40,209 nucleotides of DNA from a virus. The notes beneath the pieces are model-generated. The model did not search any database, was not told the DNA's origin, and saw only the letters and a program-made list of their open reading frames with translations. This document shows positions 13,671-20,633 of this stretch, piece after piece. Position numbers and translations under genes: made by a program. Numbering within the stretch: the stretch's first letter is position 1; every line of letters starts with the position of its first letter. The stretch lies in IMG/VR virus record IMGVR_UViG_3300044993_000127, positions 1-40,209 of that record; one strand, given 5' to 3'.

Positions 13671-13693
13671 AACTGTTCCCCTCCAAAACAGTT
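13671..13693 (-). promoter_or_regulatory. Hairpin presenting a ribosome binding site in its loop
   Basis: The arms aactgtt/aacagtt are perfectly complementary; the loop reads ttggagggg on the minus strand. The hairpin ends directly at the ATG of the ten-residue leader, so folding may expose or hide the initiation site. Confidence 0.4.
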
Positions 13694-13740
13694 ACCTTGG
13701 CACTAATTCAGGCAATCAACACGCAATATATTTCTTGAGA

Positions 13741-13776
13741 TTTACACATGTAGCAAAAAACAATCGTATGTGTAAA
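13741..13776. repeat. Inverted repeat tttacacat/atgtgtaaa
   Basis: Perfect 9-base arms at 13741-13749 and 13768-13776 separated by 18 AT-rich bases. There is no T-run next to it on the plus strand, so an operator is more likely than a terminator. It lies upstream of both the minus-strand small gene and the plus-strand membrane gene at 13836. Apart from the small minus-strand features, 13467-13835 holds nothing else convincing. Confidence 0.4.
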
Positions 13777-13835
13777 GATGATATAGCTCAGTTTAATGCG
13801 AAAGAATCATGATTAGCTTAGGGAAGGCTAACACT

Positions 13836-14084
13836 ATGGATAATGAGCCAAAATCATTCAAAGAACGATGGAAACGTTCTACTCGCAGCCAAAAGAATGG
13901 GTATATTGCTCTGGGTATATCGAGCGCCTTGATAATCGGTATGCAATTTACGTTTTTAGGCGGTCTGCCTTGGTGGGTTTACATTCTCTTCTGGCTGATG
14001 CTTGCTGGCGGTCTGGCAGGTGCCTTTAATCAGGGTTCTGCTAATCAAAATCTGGCCGATATGAACAAGTCAGATGAAAAATAG
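13836..14084 (+). CDS. Small two-helix membrane protein (82 aa)
   Basis: 82 residues from the ATG at 13836 (MDNEPKSFKERWKR); an earlier in-frame ATG at 13809 has no good ribosome binding site, whereas GGGAAGG precedes this one. A basic amphipathic N-terminus leads into two membrane helices (IALGISSALIIGMQFTFLGG and WWVYILFWLMLAGGLAGAF) and a short acidic tail. It overlaps the start of the serine recombinase gene by 11 bases, so the two are translationally coupled. Possibly a lysogenic-conversion or exclusion protein; no family is recognised. Confidence 0.6.
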   Translation: MDNEPKSFKERWKRSTRSQKNGYIALGISSALIIGMQFTFLGGLPWWVYILFWLMLAGGLAGAFNQGSANQNLADMNKSDEK

Positions 14085-15633
14085 CAGCTGTTTTCTTTAT
14101 GCCCGCGTCTCCTCCGACAAGCAAGAGGACGAAGGCTACAGCATTCCGGCCCAGCTCCGTATGCTCCAGGAGTATGCTGACCGCCAAGGCTTCACAGTGA
14201 CCGAGGAGTTCATCGACGTTGAAACCGCGAAGCAACCAGGCCGGTCTGCCTTCAATCGGATGGTTAAGGCACTAAAAGCCAAAAACGCCCCTAAAATCCT
14301 CCTAGTGGAGAAAACCGACCGTCTCACCCGTAATTACCATGATGAACTAACCATCAACAGCCTTGTGCAGGAACAAGGTGTGTCCGTCCACTACGTCAAA
14401 GAAGGCGAGATCATCTGCCAAAACGCCAGCTCCCACACGAAGCTGATACACAACATCAAAGTGGCCCTCGCCCAGCACTATGTGGACAACCTCTCCGAGG
14501 AAATCAAGAAAGGCAAGCGAGAAAAGGCCAAGCAAGGCGGATGGTCGAGTAAGGCTCCGCTCGGTTATCAAATGGTCAAGGGTGAGCTCCAGGTGGATCC
14601 GGAAGGTGCCGCTTTTGTAAAGAAAGCATTCAGCCTGTTTGCCTCTGGAATTTACTCACTGCGGGCCTGTGCCGATAAACTCTTCGAATCCGGATTGATT
14701 TATAAGCCTGGCATCCCGGTCATCCAAGCCGCCACGCTGCAGAAAATACTAACGAATCGTCTCTACCTGGGCGAGGTTCACAACAACGGAGAGCGTTACC
14801 CAGGCAGGCATCAGCCGCTGGTGGATGAAATCACATTTCAGCAGGCTCAGAGAGCACTCAGAAAAGACAATAAACCGCTCAGTTACACGGCAAACACCTT
14901 TGTGTTCCGTGGCATCGTCAACTGTGGTGAATGTGGCTCGCCGCTCGTTGGAGAGCTAAAAAAAGGCGGAAAATACACCTATTATCGGTGTGTCACGAAG
15001 GCGCACCGCGGGGAATGCTCCCAGGGTTACATCAACGAAATCAAGATGTCAGAAGCGGTCAAGCAAACGTTTCTCCGGATTCGCTTTCCGGAACACGTCA
15101 AAGATGCCATAGGCCTTGCAGTGGCTGAATCCGACAAAATCAAACAACGACAGGACGAGCACCAGGCCAGCGAGATTCGCAGAAAACTAACCAACGCCAA
15201 AAGCGCAATTCAGCAGGCATACAGAGACCGCACGGCCGGGATAATCGACGCTGAATTCTTTCAGGAGCTGGCCGCAGAGTACAAAGAAAAAATCCAAAAC
15301 TTAGAAATTGAGTTACAGGCCATCGGGAATGCGGATATCGATTATTACGAGACCGTTCAAATGTTGTTCGAACTCGGCGAAACCTTGTATTCAAGCTGGA
15401 TTGCAGGCACTGTGGAAGAAAACGCGTTACTTTTGAAATTGGTGTGTTCGAACTTTTCTGTCAAAGACGGAAACCCGCTCATTGAGCTGAAAGAACCGTT
15501 CCGAACATTGGCCAATACTGGCACTTGTAAACTTTGGTGGAGCAATAGAGAAGTAGCTCGAACGCTCCTGATACCTCTTCTTACGCAACACTCTGTTACA
15601 ATTAGAACAATGCATCAAGCCTTGTGTGCCTAA
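14074..15633 (+). CDS. int: Large serine recombinase (phage integrase)
   Basis: 519 residues. The N-terminal resolvase domain has the catalytic serine in FLYARVSSDKQ (S13), the supporting arginine in EKTDRLTRN (about residue 85) and the E helix thereafter. A recombinase domain (about 160-270, APLGYQMVKGELQVD) and a zinc ribbon (CGECGSPL, then YYRC and GEC, about 287-315) follow, with a coiled coil at about 350-410. This order is that of phiC31/Bxb1-type integrases, which join attP and attB without host factors. The start has little ribosome binding site but overlaps the preceding gene. No tyrosine integrase or excisionase is visible. Confidence 0.93.
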   Translation: MKNSSCFLYARVSSDKQEDEGYSIPAQLRMLQEYADRQGFTVTEEFIDVETAKQPGRSAFNRMVKALKAKNAPKILLVEKTDRLTRNYHDELTINSLVQEQGVSVHYVKEGEIICQNASSHTKLIHNIKVALAQHYVDNLSEEIKKGKREKAKQGGWSSKAPLGYQMVKGELQVDPEGAAFVKKAFSLFASGIYSLRACADKLFESGLIYKPGIPVIQAATLQKILTNRLYLGEVHNNGERYPGRHQPLVDEITFQQAQRALRKDNKPLSYTANTFVFRGIVNCGECGSPLVGELKKGGKYTYYRCVTKAHRGECSQGYINEIKMSEAVKQTFLRIRFPEHVKDAIGLAVAESDKIKQRQDEHQASEIRRKLTNAKSAIQQAYRDRTAGIIDAEFFQELAAEYKEKIQNLEIELQAIGNADIDYYETVQMLFELGETLYSSWIAGTVEENALLLKLVCSNFSVKDGNPLIELKEPFRTLANTGTCKLWWSNREVARTLLIPLLTQHSVTIRTMHQALCA

Positions 15634-15634
15634 A

Positions 15635-16117
15635 ATGCGCGTTCTGATTCCCATTTTAGCTTTTTTCCTACCTTCAGTATGCTTTGCAGAACCCGTTTGC
15701 AAGGTTCACGACGGCGACACGTTTAGGACTTGTTCCGGAACCAGCGTCCGGATGAACGGCATCGATGCCCCAGAGCTCAAACAGCCCTATGGATACGTGG
15801 CCAGGGATGCTCTCCGGCGTATGATTCTCTATAAAGACGTCCAGCTCACCTGTAAGGGGAAATCATTTAAAAGACGAGTTTGCACGGCTACTTTGACCGG
15901 TCATGATATTGGTGAGGCGATGGTTCAGCAGGGCTATGCCTTCGATGCTACCCAGTTCAGCAAGGGACGCTACAAAACGAATGAGCGATCAGCACAAGCC
16001 AGACGAGTCGGACTTTGGGTGCAGCCCGATGGGGGCATCCGGCCATGGGACTGGCGCCGAGCACAAAGACAACGATACGCTGACCGTCGAGCAAGCAAGG
16101 CAATTGCTGGCGATTGA
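15635..16117 (+). CDS. Secreted thermonuclease (staphylococcal nuclease family)
   Basis: 160 residues from the ATG at 15635, two bases after the integrase stop; a GTG at 15626 is also possible. Residues 1-19 are a signal peptide (MRVLIPILAFFLPSVCFA) with cleavage expected after FA. The catalytic features of the SNase domain are visible: HDGDT, VRMNGIDAPE with the Arg, Asp and Glu, and the arginine in KRRVCTATL; GLWVQP closes the fold. The family cuts DNA and RNA with calcium. Several cysteines fit export to the periplasm. It could destroy incoming phage DNA or scavenge nucleotides for the lysogen. Confidence 0.85.
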   Translation: MRVLIPILAFFLPSVCFAEPVCKVHDGDTFRTCSGTSVRMNGIDAPELKQPYGYVARDALRRMILYKDVQLTCKGKSFKRRVCTATLTGHDIGEAMVQQGYAFDATQFSKGRYKTNERSAQARRVGLWVQPDGGIRPWDWRRAQRQRYADRRASKAIAGD

Positions 16118-16337
16118 AGCGCCAAAAAGATTTGATATAGATACTTCAAAGCCTTATTCAGTCCTGATTCGTTCATCTGGCCAGGGTGACTATAGGTTCG
16201 TCATCGATATCGAAGGCTATACCAGCTACAGCATTCATCGGGGTGGCGTCTGGCGAAATATTTCCAGGTCTGAGCGTGATGTTTTCAGAAAAGCCCTGGG
16301 CGGATTGCTTCAGAAAACGTTCAAACCCAAATCCTAG
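15981..16337 (+). CDS. Hypothetical protein overlapping the nuclease gene (118 aa)
   Basis: A frame shifted relative to the nuclease, running from an ATG at 15981 to 16337. The part beyond the nuclease stop reads as a good protein (TLTVEQARQLLAIEAPKRFD, then IHRGGVWRNISRSERDVFRKAL) with no domain I recognise. The first 45 residues lie inside the nuclease gene; an ATG at 16029 would shorten the overlap to about 90 bases. Neither start has a clear ribosome binding site, so the N-terminus is uncertain though the C-terminal half seems real. Confidence 0.5.
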   Translation: MSDQHKPDESDFGCSPMGASGHGTGAEHKDNDTLTVEQARQLLAIEAPKRFDIDTSKPYSVLIRSSGQGDYRFVIDIEGYTSYSIHRGGVWRNISRSERDVFRKALGGLLQKTFKPKS

Positions 16338-16405
16338 CGGCGAAACGAACTGCCCAAAAAAAAATTTAACAAATCGCCGATTATCGGGGTTGCGCGTCAC
16401 CCGCA

Positions 16406-16438
16406 TTCCGGAGGCCCCGGAAGGACCCAATTTTTTTT
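16406..16438 (+). terminator. Possible terminator after the integrase-nuclease unit
   Basis: A stem ttccgg/ccggaa (16406-16411/16417-16422) with a five-base loop is followed, after eight bases, by a run of eight T. An A-run at 16350-16358 upstream gives the block a roughly symmetrical look, so it may also stop leftward transcription. The gap between stem and T-run is longer than ideal. Confidence 0.4.
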
Positions 16439-16489
16439 GAAGGGCTGAATCCTACACATAGTGTAACATTGGGGCCTTAAGGCTTTAAA

Positions 16490-16512
16490 ACTGTATAAGT
16501 GTATGATACAGT
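16490..16512. promoter_or_regulatory. Operator-like inverted repeat and -10 box upstream of higB
   Basis: Perfect arms actgtat/atacagt separated by nine bases lie just before higB. TATGAT at 16502-16507 is a good -10 box inside it. Toxin-antitoxin operons are normally repressed by the antitoxin at such a palindrome, so this is the likely HigA site. A second small palindrome tacac-ata-gtgta lies at 16453-16465. Confidence 0.5.
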
Positions 16513-16521
16513 GATAACATC

Positions 16522-16812
16522 ATGATTAAGACATTCGCTAACAAGCTCGCCGAAAATCTGTTTCACGGCAGATCATCCAAGGAAACCCGCAAGTTTCCGC
16601 ATGAGTTGCATCGTCGGTCAGAGCTTTTATTGGATGCCTTAAACGCTGCCACCGAACTGCAGGACATGGCTTCACCGCCGGGCAACCGACTGGAGAAGCT
16701 ATCGGGAGAGCTGCAGGACAAGTACAGCGTGCGAATCAATGATCAATGGCGGATTGTCTTCCGCTTTGAGAATGGAAACGCCCATGAGGTAGAAATACTC
16801 GACTATCACTAG
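16522..16812 (+). CDS. higB: HigB toxin (RelE superfamily mRNA interferase)
   Basis: 96 residues. The opening MIKTFANKLAENLFHGRSS and the ending YSVRINDQWRIVFRFENGNA with EVEILDYH match host-inhibition HigB/RelE toxins, including the basic residues (R and K in INDQWRIVF) that cut mRNA on the ribosome. It precedes its antitoxin, the typical order for HigBA. It is separated from the integrase unit by about 185 bases holding the terminator and promoter. Confidence 0.88.
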   Translation: MIKTFANKLAENLFHGRSSKETRKFPHELHRRSELLLDALNAATELQDMASPPGNRLEKLSGELQDKYSVRINDQWRIVFRFENGNAHEVEILDYH

Positions 16813-16879
16813 CAAAACCGACTAGCACCAGGGGCAATTAAGGTGAAGGATTGGACCAGTAACTAGGAGTTCGTGAGAC

Positions 16880-17167
16880 ATGCGCCCGAAAGAAAGGAAA
16901 CCAGCTCATCCTGGAGAAATTTTGGAAGAGTTGTATATAAAGCCCCTTGGTTTAAGCCAAGGACAGATTGCAGCGCACCTTGGTATTCAACGTGGACAAT
17001 TAAATAATATAATCCACGGCAAACAGGGTGTTACTCCGCGTCTTGCTCTGCGATTAGCAGACGCGTTTGGTACCACACCAGAGTTTTGGATGAATCTACA
17101 ATCCAATTGTGAGCTCTGGGAAGCAGCTAGAAAGCATGAAAGAATCACCGCTTTAGTAGCAGTCTAG
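16880..17167 (+). CDS. higA: HigA antitoxin (XRE family)
   Basis: 95 residues. The HPGEILEELYIKPLGLS start, the helix-turn-helix GQIAAHLGIQRGQLNNIIHG (about residues 27-47) and the TPEFWMNLQSNCELW stretch near the end are the HigA/VapI signature. An AGGAG site lies well placed before the ATG at 16880. It neutralises HigB and represses the pair. The stop overlaps that of the convergent patatin gene, which marks the border between the lysogeny and late regions. Confidence 0.9.
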   Translation: MRPKERKPAHPGEILEELYIKPLGLSQGQIAAHLGIQRGQLNNIIHGKQGVTPRLALRLADAFGTTPEFWMNLQSNCELWEAARKHERITALVAV

Positions 17168-18024
17168 CCCCACTGGCTGTACGAGCCGAGCTTGCCCTGG
17201 CGGAAGAGGGCGCGCTTGGTGTCTCGGTCGATGTTGAAGTCGGCGGTATCCACGTTCTTAACTGGTGAGGCCAGGTCATACAACCGTGGGTCGATGACCT
17301 TGAGCTTGGCGAACCTTGCCAGGGCCATGCGATGACGGGTGGCTGCCGTCACCTCGTAGGCATAGAGCGCCCGCTTGAGCAAACCATTCGGCGTGGTGTC
17401 ACCGCCTCGGTTGACTGTGCCAGGGAAGCCAAGGACGATGGCGGTCACGTCGGCGTCAGCAGGCAGAAAACTCAATGGTGGATGCTCACCAAGGCCGCCA
17501 TCCATCCAGCGGCGTGAATCGGCTACCAGGCCAGGCAGGGCCATCGAACGTGTGAGAACCGTGCCAAAGCCCAGGTCCGTGAATGCGTTTTCCACCCATA
17601 CGGTTTTGACGGTGGCCGATTCAATCACGCCCTCTGGTTTACGATGGCAGTAGAGCACCTGGGCGTTGTCTTCCGCATCCCAGGCATTGATGACCAGGCC
17701 GTTGACCGGTTCAAGCTGAAGGCTGTCCAGGTAGGCCGCTACCCGGTTGAGCTCTACTGGCTTGGCCAGAATGCCAAGCTCTCGAATTTTCCATGGAATC
17801 CAGCCGCTCAACAGGCCTTTGAAATCAGACCGCTCGAAAAAACTGGCCATCTCCAAAGGGCTCCAGTGATTGGCAGCCAGGGCCGCTACCAGGGCGCCAA
17901 ATGAATCGCCAGTGATGATGTCATAGCGATGCGGGTGATAGTGCCCCATCATCTCGCCTGCGCGTAACACGCCAGCCAGGGCGATGCCTCGAACGCCGCC
18001 ACCGGCGATGGAAAGTGCTTTCAT
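17164..18024 (-). CDS. Patatin-like phospholipase
   Basis: 286 residues from the ATG at 18024, which overlaps the endolysin stop by four bases; a longer frame to 18216 is only the shadow of that gene. The patatin marks are all present: oxyanion loop AGGGVRG (about residues 7-13), nucleophile elbow GDSFG (about 39-43) and the catalytic aspartate in WMDGGLGE (about 180). The family hydrolyses acyl chains of phospholipids with a Ser-Asp dyad. No signal peptide is seen. As the last gene of the late operon, coupled to the endolysin, it may attack host membranes at lysis; alternatively it may serve host takeover. Confidence 0.88.
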   Translation of the reverse strand: MKALSIAGGGVRGIALAGVLRAGEMMGHYHPHRYDIITGDSFGALVAALAANHWSPLEMASFFERSDFKGLLSGWIPWKIRELGILAKPVELNRVAAYLDSLQLEPVNGLVINAWDAEDNAQVLYCHRKPEGVIESATVKTVWVENAFTDLGFGTVLTRSMALPGLVADSRRWMDGGLGEHPPLSFLPADADVTAIVLGFPGTVNRGGDTTPNGLLKRALYAYEVTAATRHRMALARFAKLKVIDPRLYDLASPVKNVDTADFNIDRDTKRALFRQGKLGSYSQWG

Positions 18025-18452
18025 GGATACGTCCACCGTGCTCTCTTGGGCCTCGTGTCGATATGGCACCAGGTGTTGGCCTTGCCGTAGCCTCCGGGCC
18101 AATTGTCCAGGTCGAGCGTTTTCTGCTCTCTGGCTGAACAATCGAAATCGACTGCCGTGGCCAGCAGGTGCTCGCTTTTTTCGCCGCCGCCCGCCTGGGC
18201 GTTGGCCACCGGGCAAGAATAGCCGCGATTCGGAACCACCCGCCTGCCGAGTTTGGAATTAAAGCGTTCCAGGTGCCCGGCCAGGGTTTTGAGGCGCTCT
18301 GTGTAGAGTTTTTGCTTGTCGACCGGCAGACACCCAAAGTAGTCCCAGGAAAGCTGGTCAAACACCCGTCTGCCGTTGATGAGTCGCACAAAAAAGTGTT
18401 GCAGCTGGTACTGGGGGCTCAGGTGGTCCGTCAGTTTATAAATATGGGGCAT
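18021..18452 (-). CDS. Endolysin, M15 peptidase (D-Ala-D-Ala carboxypeptidase-like)
   Basis: 143 residues from the ATG at 18452 (MPHIYKLTDHLSPQ), preceded by a strong AGGAGG site. The zinc ligands of M15A peptidases are visible: SEHLLATAVDFD with the HxxxxxxD pattern (about residues 96-107) and CHID near the end (about 132-135). RVVPNRGYSCPVANAQAGG matches the substrate groove region. The family cuts peptidoglycan cross-links. No signal peptide is present, so a holin is needed; the membrane protein at 19902-20225 is the candidate. Confidence 0.85.
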   Translation of the reverse strand: MPHIYKLTDHLSPQYQLQHFFVRLINGRRVFDQLSWDYFGCLPVDKQKLYTERLKTLAGHLERFNSKLGRRVVPNRGYSCPVANAQAGGGEKSEHLLATAVDFDCSAREQKTLDLDNWPGGYGKANTWCHIDTRPKRARWTYP

Positions 18453-18465
18453 GGCTGCCTCCTGA

Positions 18466-19896
18466 TTAGGTGAGTGCAGTGACACAGGCCGCGGCGTTGG
18501 TTGCGCCGATGGCGACCCCGGCGGCCTTGGGATGAATCTTGTCGGTCTCGTAGTACGTCGTGTTGGCCGGGTCGTCCCCGTCATCGAAATACTCGTTATT
18601 GCCCCACTGGGACAGCGCATTGATGCCATAGGCCGATGGATTGGCCTCAACAGCGGCGATTAAGTCCCGGATTTTGGCTGTAATGGCAACCGATGTCCGG
18701 GCAATCGGCAGCGAGTACCCCAGAGGCATCCCGTGGTGGTAACTTTTCCATTGGGCTGCCAACGCGGTAAGGCGCTCTAAGGTGGTGGCCACCGTCTGGC
18801 CATTGGGCAATAAACCGCCAGAGGTATCGGTGGTAAGGTCATTGGTGCCAGCGTGAAGCAACCCGATGACGTCGAGTCGTGAGGATTCCGGCACATAAAG
18901 ATCCGTGGCGATTCTGGCCCAGTGGGTAGTGCGTAGCGTTTCCAAGGTGGCGCCATCCACTCCCAGGCTGTGAACGTAATCGGTGGCATTACCGCCCAGC
19001 TCGACGGCCAGCTTGGCATAGAGCTTGTCGGCTTCGGCCACGATGTTGCTGTTGAAGCTGATGGAATCACCGGTTAGCAACACCAGGCGATTGAGCAGTA
19101 CGCCAGGACGAATGTTCTGGTCGATGTTCTGGGTGAGCCCCCACATTTGCGCATCCGTCCAAACACCTGGTCCGATTAGTAGCGTGTCAAAATGCCCTAA
19201 AAAGAAATTACCAGCGCCTAAATTAGAACCTAAAAGGCTATTTTGAGCACGAGAATTGGTGATAGTGGTTCCGCTGCCAACAGCTGACCCAAAGTTCTCA
19301 ATAGTGCCCACGCGATAGCCGCCTCGATAGAGACGAGCGCGTCGGTTAATATAATCGACGGTACCGCCGTAAACCTGCCATTTGCTGGCATCGTTTAAAT
19401 AGCCTGCTGTTGCGGTAGACGTTGTATCCGCGTCGAGTTTTCTACCTTGGACTTTGACGCCGCTAGCGGTAAGGTTCAAACCGGCCCGGTTGATACTACC
19501 CGATGCGGCGGTACTCATTGACCATATGCAACGCTCTGCAGAAAAATTATCTGATTTTACAAGCGCCAAGACAGAATAACCATTAGCACCATTGAGTAAA
19601 TCCCTGATAGACGTATCCCCGAACAAATGGCGAGCGCCATCGAGGTATAACGCTTGTCGGCTGTCTACGCTTTCAGGTAACGGCATTCTGGCATCTGTCA
19701 TCGTTTCAAAGTAACTAGCCGTGTTTCGACTTGTCCAACGCTGTACTCGTCCGCCATTAGCTTCTTTAGGCGTTATGCCTTGGGTTGAGTCCATCCAGAT
19801 AAGCCCAGGAATTGAGAGCGGATCGACAGGACCCAGGCCAGACTGGCCCATAAACCCGGATATTCCGGACATTCCCGATAACCCGCTGAGTCCCAT
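18466..19896 (-). CDS. Tail-associated SGNH hydrolase with glycine-rich N-terminus and lectin-like domain
   Basis: 476 residues in three parts. Residues 1-22 are a glycine/serine repeat (MGLSGLSGMSGISGFMGQSG). About 25-245 is a beta-rich domain of the concanavalin/LamG type (LYLDGARHLFGD, ALVKSDNF, NDASKWQVYGG). About 265-476 is an SGNH esterase with LLTGDSISF (nucleophile), HAGTNDL (Asn block) and KIHPKAAG (His/Asp block). Such proteins deacetylate surface polysaccharide, so this is probably a receptor-modifying tail fibre or depolymerase. It lies between the fibre genes and the endolysin. Confidence 0.8.
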   Translation of the reverse strand: MGLSGLSGMSGISGFMGQSGLGPVDPLSIPGLIWMDSTQGITPKEANGGRVQRWTSRNTASYFETMTDARMPLPESVDSRQALYLDGARHLFGDTSIRDLLNGANGYSVLALVKSDNFSAERCIWSMSTAASGSINRAGLNLTASGVKVQGRKLDADTTSTATAGYLNDASKWQVYGGTVDYINRRARLYRGGYRVGTIENFGSAVGSGTTITNSRAQNSLLGSNLGAGNFFLGHFDTLLIGPGVWTDAQMWGLTQNIDQNIRPGVLLNRLVLLTGDSISFNSNIVAEADKLYAKLAVELGGNATDYVHSLGVDGATLETLRTTHWARIATDLYVPESSRLDVIGLLHAGTNDLTTDTSGGLLPNGQTVATTLERLTALAAQWKSYHHGMPLGYSLPIARTSVAITAKIRDLIAAVEANPSAYGINALSQWGNNEYFDDGDDPANTTYYETDKIHPKAAGVAIGATNAAACVTALT

Positions 19897-19901
19897 GCCG
19901 T

Positions 19902-20225
19902 TTAATCCCTATGCATTAATAAATCCTGAATCGTCACCGTATTGCGATTAATCGCCTGAGTGCAGTGGTCGACCGCGCTGCATACTTTGGTCATTGCCTC
20001 GGTATTGCGTTCGACGATGCCTGCAAACCGGTCCTTGTCGGCCTTGTGCTCTTCGCACCGGATCCGTAATTCATCACACTTGGAGTCGTTGACCTGCTTG
20101 ATAAACAGCAACAACTTGGTGACCAATACCGCCACACCGGTAAAAAAGACACTAATAATGACCGCTAATTGCCCGCCGTACTCACTCAGGGCTTTTAAAA
20201 TAACTGGATCAAACCCATCCACCAC
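19902..20225 (-). CDS. Membrane protein, holin candidate
   Basis: 107 residues. One strong membrane segment lies at about residues 18-42 (GQLAVIISVFFTGVAVLVTKLLL), followed by a charged helical domain with several cysteines and a likely coiled coil. A single-pass protein just upstream of the SGNH gene and close to the endolysin fits a holin or other lysis protein, but the long soluble tail is unusual for a holin. The rest of the late operon offers no better candidate. Confidence 0.5.
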   Translation of the reverse strand: MVDGFDPVILKALSEYGGQLAVIISVFFTGVAVLVTKLLLFIKQVNDSKCDELRIRCEEHKADKDRFAGIVERNTEAMTKVCSAVDHCTQAINRNTVTIQDLLMHRD

Positions 20226-20285
20226 GCATTATCCACTTCTCTCTGCCTTGCTGGGTGACCACACACACCCGCATAAGGCTTTGTT

Positions 20286-20627
20286 TTAAATCGTGCCGCC
20301 GATTGTCACGCTGGTTTGAGCGCCATTAGCTGCAAACGCCGCCGAAATCGAATCAGCCACAATGTGGTCAAGGGGATACCAGCCAGGGCCTGGCTTGGAA
20401 ACATAAACGAGCTCCGTGTATGAGCCAGCGGTAATTGTGATCACGCCATCGCCGCTGAATCCCGACTCTTTGACCGACCAACGGAGCATCCCGCCCTTGA
20501 CCGAGTCGTTCGAGACGCCGGTTTTCGTCAGGGTGGCCGTCAGCAGCGTGTTGCTTCCGGATACACTGTCAATCAGGTCATAGTTTGAGCCTTTAGGGCC
20601 TTTGTTCTGGATGACGGTTTGAGCCAT
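20286..20627 (-). CDS. Tail fibre-region hypothetical protein (113 aa)
   Basis: 113 residues, beta-rich with many Ser, Thr and Gly, without membrane or signal segment (begins MAQTVIQNKGPKGSNYDLID). The composition and place between fibre genes suggest a virion surface or fibre-tip protein. It does not match a family I can name. Confidence 0.5.
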   Translation of the reverse strand: MAQTVIQNKGPKGSNYDLIDSVSGSNTLLTATLTKTGVSNDSVKGGMLRWSVKESGFSGDGVITITAGSYTELVYVSKPGPGWYPLDHIVADSISAAFAANGAQTSVTIGGTI

Positions 20628-20633
20628 GCCGGT

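Noticed and set aside
13543-13812. Plus-strand frame of 89 codons
   Set aside because: Its composition is unlike a protein, it lacks a ribosome binding site, and it lies over the better-supported minus-strand 49-residue gene and leader.
18021-18650. N-terminal extension of the endolysin to 18650 and of patatin to 18216
   Set aside because: The extensions are Arg/Pro-rich and lie over the neighbouring genes; the inner ATGs have the ribosome site or stop-start overlap.
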